This document shows, one piece after another, positions 33,262 through 33,916 of a DNA stretch of 33,916 nt. The position numbers and the translations under genes were made by a program. Every line of letters starts with the position of its first letter. The stretch's first letter is position 1. The stretch is from contig NZ_FRAI01000024.1 in the NCBI RefSeq assembly GCF_900142275.1, positions 1-33,916 of the forward strand. Direction: 5' to 3'. This DNA comes from Anaerobranca californiensis DSM 14826 (GTDB taxonomy: Bacteria > Bacillota > Proteinivoracia > Proteinivoracales > Proteinivoracaceae). The notes under the pieces are model-generated. The model saw only the letters and a program-made list of their open reading frames with translations, was not told where the DNA came from and did no database searches.

Positions 33262-33520
33262 AAAAAAATAAAACCTTTCATCTCTGAAGGGACGAAAGGT
33301 ATACTTCCGCGGTACCACCCTAATTAGCATAAGGCTCGCTTAAATAACGGTTCTATCAAACCGCCCTGAGGATAACGGTACAGGTTCCGTCTAAGCCTAC
33401 TCTCTTAAGATTTCGGTTAGCTGCTCAGAGATGTTTTTCGATATAGCTTTCGTGTTGGTCTCCCACCATCACCAACTCGCTGAAACTACCTTCTATATCT
33501 ACTTCTTCCCATCATCGCCT
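33262..33520 (-). promoter_or_regulatory. T-box leader of asnA (Asn specifier AAC)
   Basis: On the minus strand Stem I is followed by AAC-ATCTCTGAG, giving specifier AAC at 33435-33433. The T-box AGGGTGGTACCGCGGAA is at 33321-33305. A terminator (stem 33273-33279 with 33294-33300, inner pairs in its loop, T-rich tail to 33262) precedes the asnA ribosome site. Asparagine-tRNA starvation would relieve termination. Confidence 0.93.
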
Positions 33521-33539
33521 TTATTAAATATTTTAAATT

Positions 33540-33568
33540 AATTTATCATATTAAAATGATAAAGTCAA
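33540..33568 (-). promoter_or_regulatory. Promoter of the asnA T-box transcript
   Basis: On the minus strand TTGACT (33568-33563), a 17-bp spacer and TAAATT (33545-33540) lie upstream of the leader. The spacer is filled by an inverted repeat, TTATCAT-N6-ATGATAA (33543-33562). Confidence 0.6.
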
Positions 33569-33602
33569 GGGTTTATAAATAATATGTTGTTATTCTATGA
33601 TA

Positions 33603-33631
33603 ATGTCATATTAAATTTATTCTGATATAAT
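33603..33631 (+). promoter_or_regulatory. Candidate promoter of the IS transposase
   Basis: ATGTCA (33603-33608), a 17-bp spacer and TATAAT (33626-33631). Both boxes overlap the repeated ATGTCAT element. Confidence 0.55.
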
Positions 33632-33659
33632 GTCATGTATGAGAGAGGAGATATTCAAT

Positions 33660-33916
33660 ATGACACAAAAAGAAATAACCCGTTTAAGAGTGGTAAATCA
33701 AACAATCGATAAGGTCATAACTATCAGAGAAGCAGCTGAGCTTTTAAACCTCAGTGAACGCCAAGTAATAAGGTTGAAAAAGGGGGTTTTGAAAGAAGGA
33801 CCTGCGTTCATTATCCATAAAAACAGAGGTAGGAAGCCTCAACATGCACTCTCTGATGAACTCAAAAAAACTATTATTGAGCTTAAAAAAAAGAAATACA
33901 AAGATGTAAACTTCAA
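33660..33916 (+). CDS. ISNCY/IS1202-type transposase, N-terminal part (cut by window edge)
   Basis: The first 85 residues are visible, from ATG 33660 behind GAGAGGAG. They begin MTQKEITRLRVVNQTIDKVI, then ITIREAAELLNLSERQVIRL, a helix-turn-helix typical of the N-terminus of ISNCY-type transposases. A basic GRKPQHALSDELKKTIIELKKKKY linker region follows. The DDE catalytic domain would lie beyond the window. Identification is from recalled sequence similarity, not a search. Confidence 0.8.
   Translation, partial: MTQKEITRLRVVNQTIDKVITIREAAELLNLSERQVIRLKKGVLKEGPAFIIHKNRGRKPQHALSDELKKTIIELKKKKYKDVNF

Larger units (their letters stand above)
33598..33916 (+). mobile_element. Left end of an insertion sequence (ISNCY/IS1202-like), truncated by window
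   Basis: A transposase gene begins at 33660. Upstream are two imperfect direct repeats (TGATAATGTCAT at 33598-33609 and TGATATAATGTCAT at 33623-33636), which may lie within the IS end. The exact border and terminal repeat cannot be fixed without the right end. Confidence 0.55.

Noticed and set aside
33238-33330. N-terminal extension of AsnA
   Set aside because: The extra codons run through the T-box terminator stem and antiterminator element, and the good ribosome site and ATG are at 33237.

Overview
The window is AT-rich, low-GC Firmicute DNA. It carries Shine-Dalgarno sites such as AAGGAGG, T-box leaders on ileS and asnA, PRD-type PTS control, TTG and GTG starts, and lipoprotein signal peptides. 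The content (Mo-dependent sulfur-type reductase, FNR-like box, no oxygen-using enzymes) suggests an anaerobic, sulfur-compound-reducing clostridial organism. An Anaerobranca-like host is a guess, not something shown here.

Left third (1-10.3 kb), sulfur and molybdenum. The 3' part of a molybdopterin-binding protein gene is followed by a TusA/YeeD-like sulfur carrier, a LysR regulator on the opposite strand, and a YeeE/YedE thiosulfate/sulfur transporter. Next comes an operon of tatA, a four-cluster ferredoxin subunit, a PhsA/PsrA-type molybdopterin catalytic subunit, a TorD-like chaperone, an unusual polyferredoxin and tatC. It encodes an exported reductase with its own TatA and TatC but no NrfD/PhsC membrane anchor. 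A perfect FNR/CRP-type palindrome lies upstream but is separated from the operon by an intrinsic terminator. After it, a near-consensus promoter with a CsoR/CstR-like inverted repeat in its spacer drives a pair of half-size permeases.

Middle (10.3-19.1 kb). On the minus strand are a tandem-domain PplA-like FMN-binding lipoprotein and an ApbE flavin transferase lipoprotein, a likely extracytosolic flavin electron carrier and its maturase. On the plus strand is a beta-glucoside PTS: IIA and a GH4 6-phospho-beta-glucosidase behind one sigma-54 promoter, a LevR-type sigma-54 activator, then IIB and IIC behind a second sigma-54 promoter. The activator reading frame stops early. Its missing PRD2 domain lies immediately downstream in the -1 frame, exactly after an A AAA AAC slippery heptamer.

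Right third (19.1-33.9 kb). Here are ileS (long clade) with an Ile (AUC) T-box, a three-gene ABC-2 exporter, a VanY-like D,D-carboxypeptidase with an InlB-type repeat, and a four-gene BMP/DUF3798-type ABC importer. asnA follows with an Asn (AAC) T-box. The window ends inside the 5' part of an IS transposase of the ISNCY/IS1202 type.

No rRNA, tRNA or CRISPR array was seen. The points most worth checking are the frameshifted LevR-type regulator, the self-contained Tat-reductase operon without an anchor, the possible FNR-controlled short RNA, and the permease pair under a CsoR/CstR-like operator.
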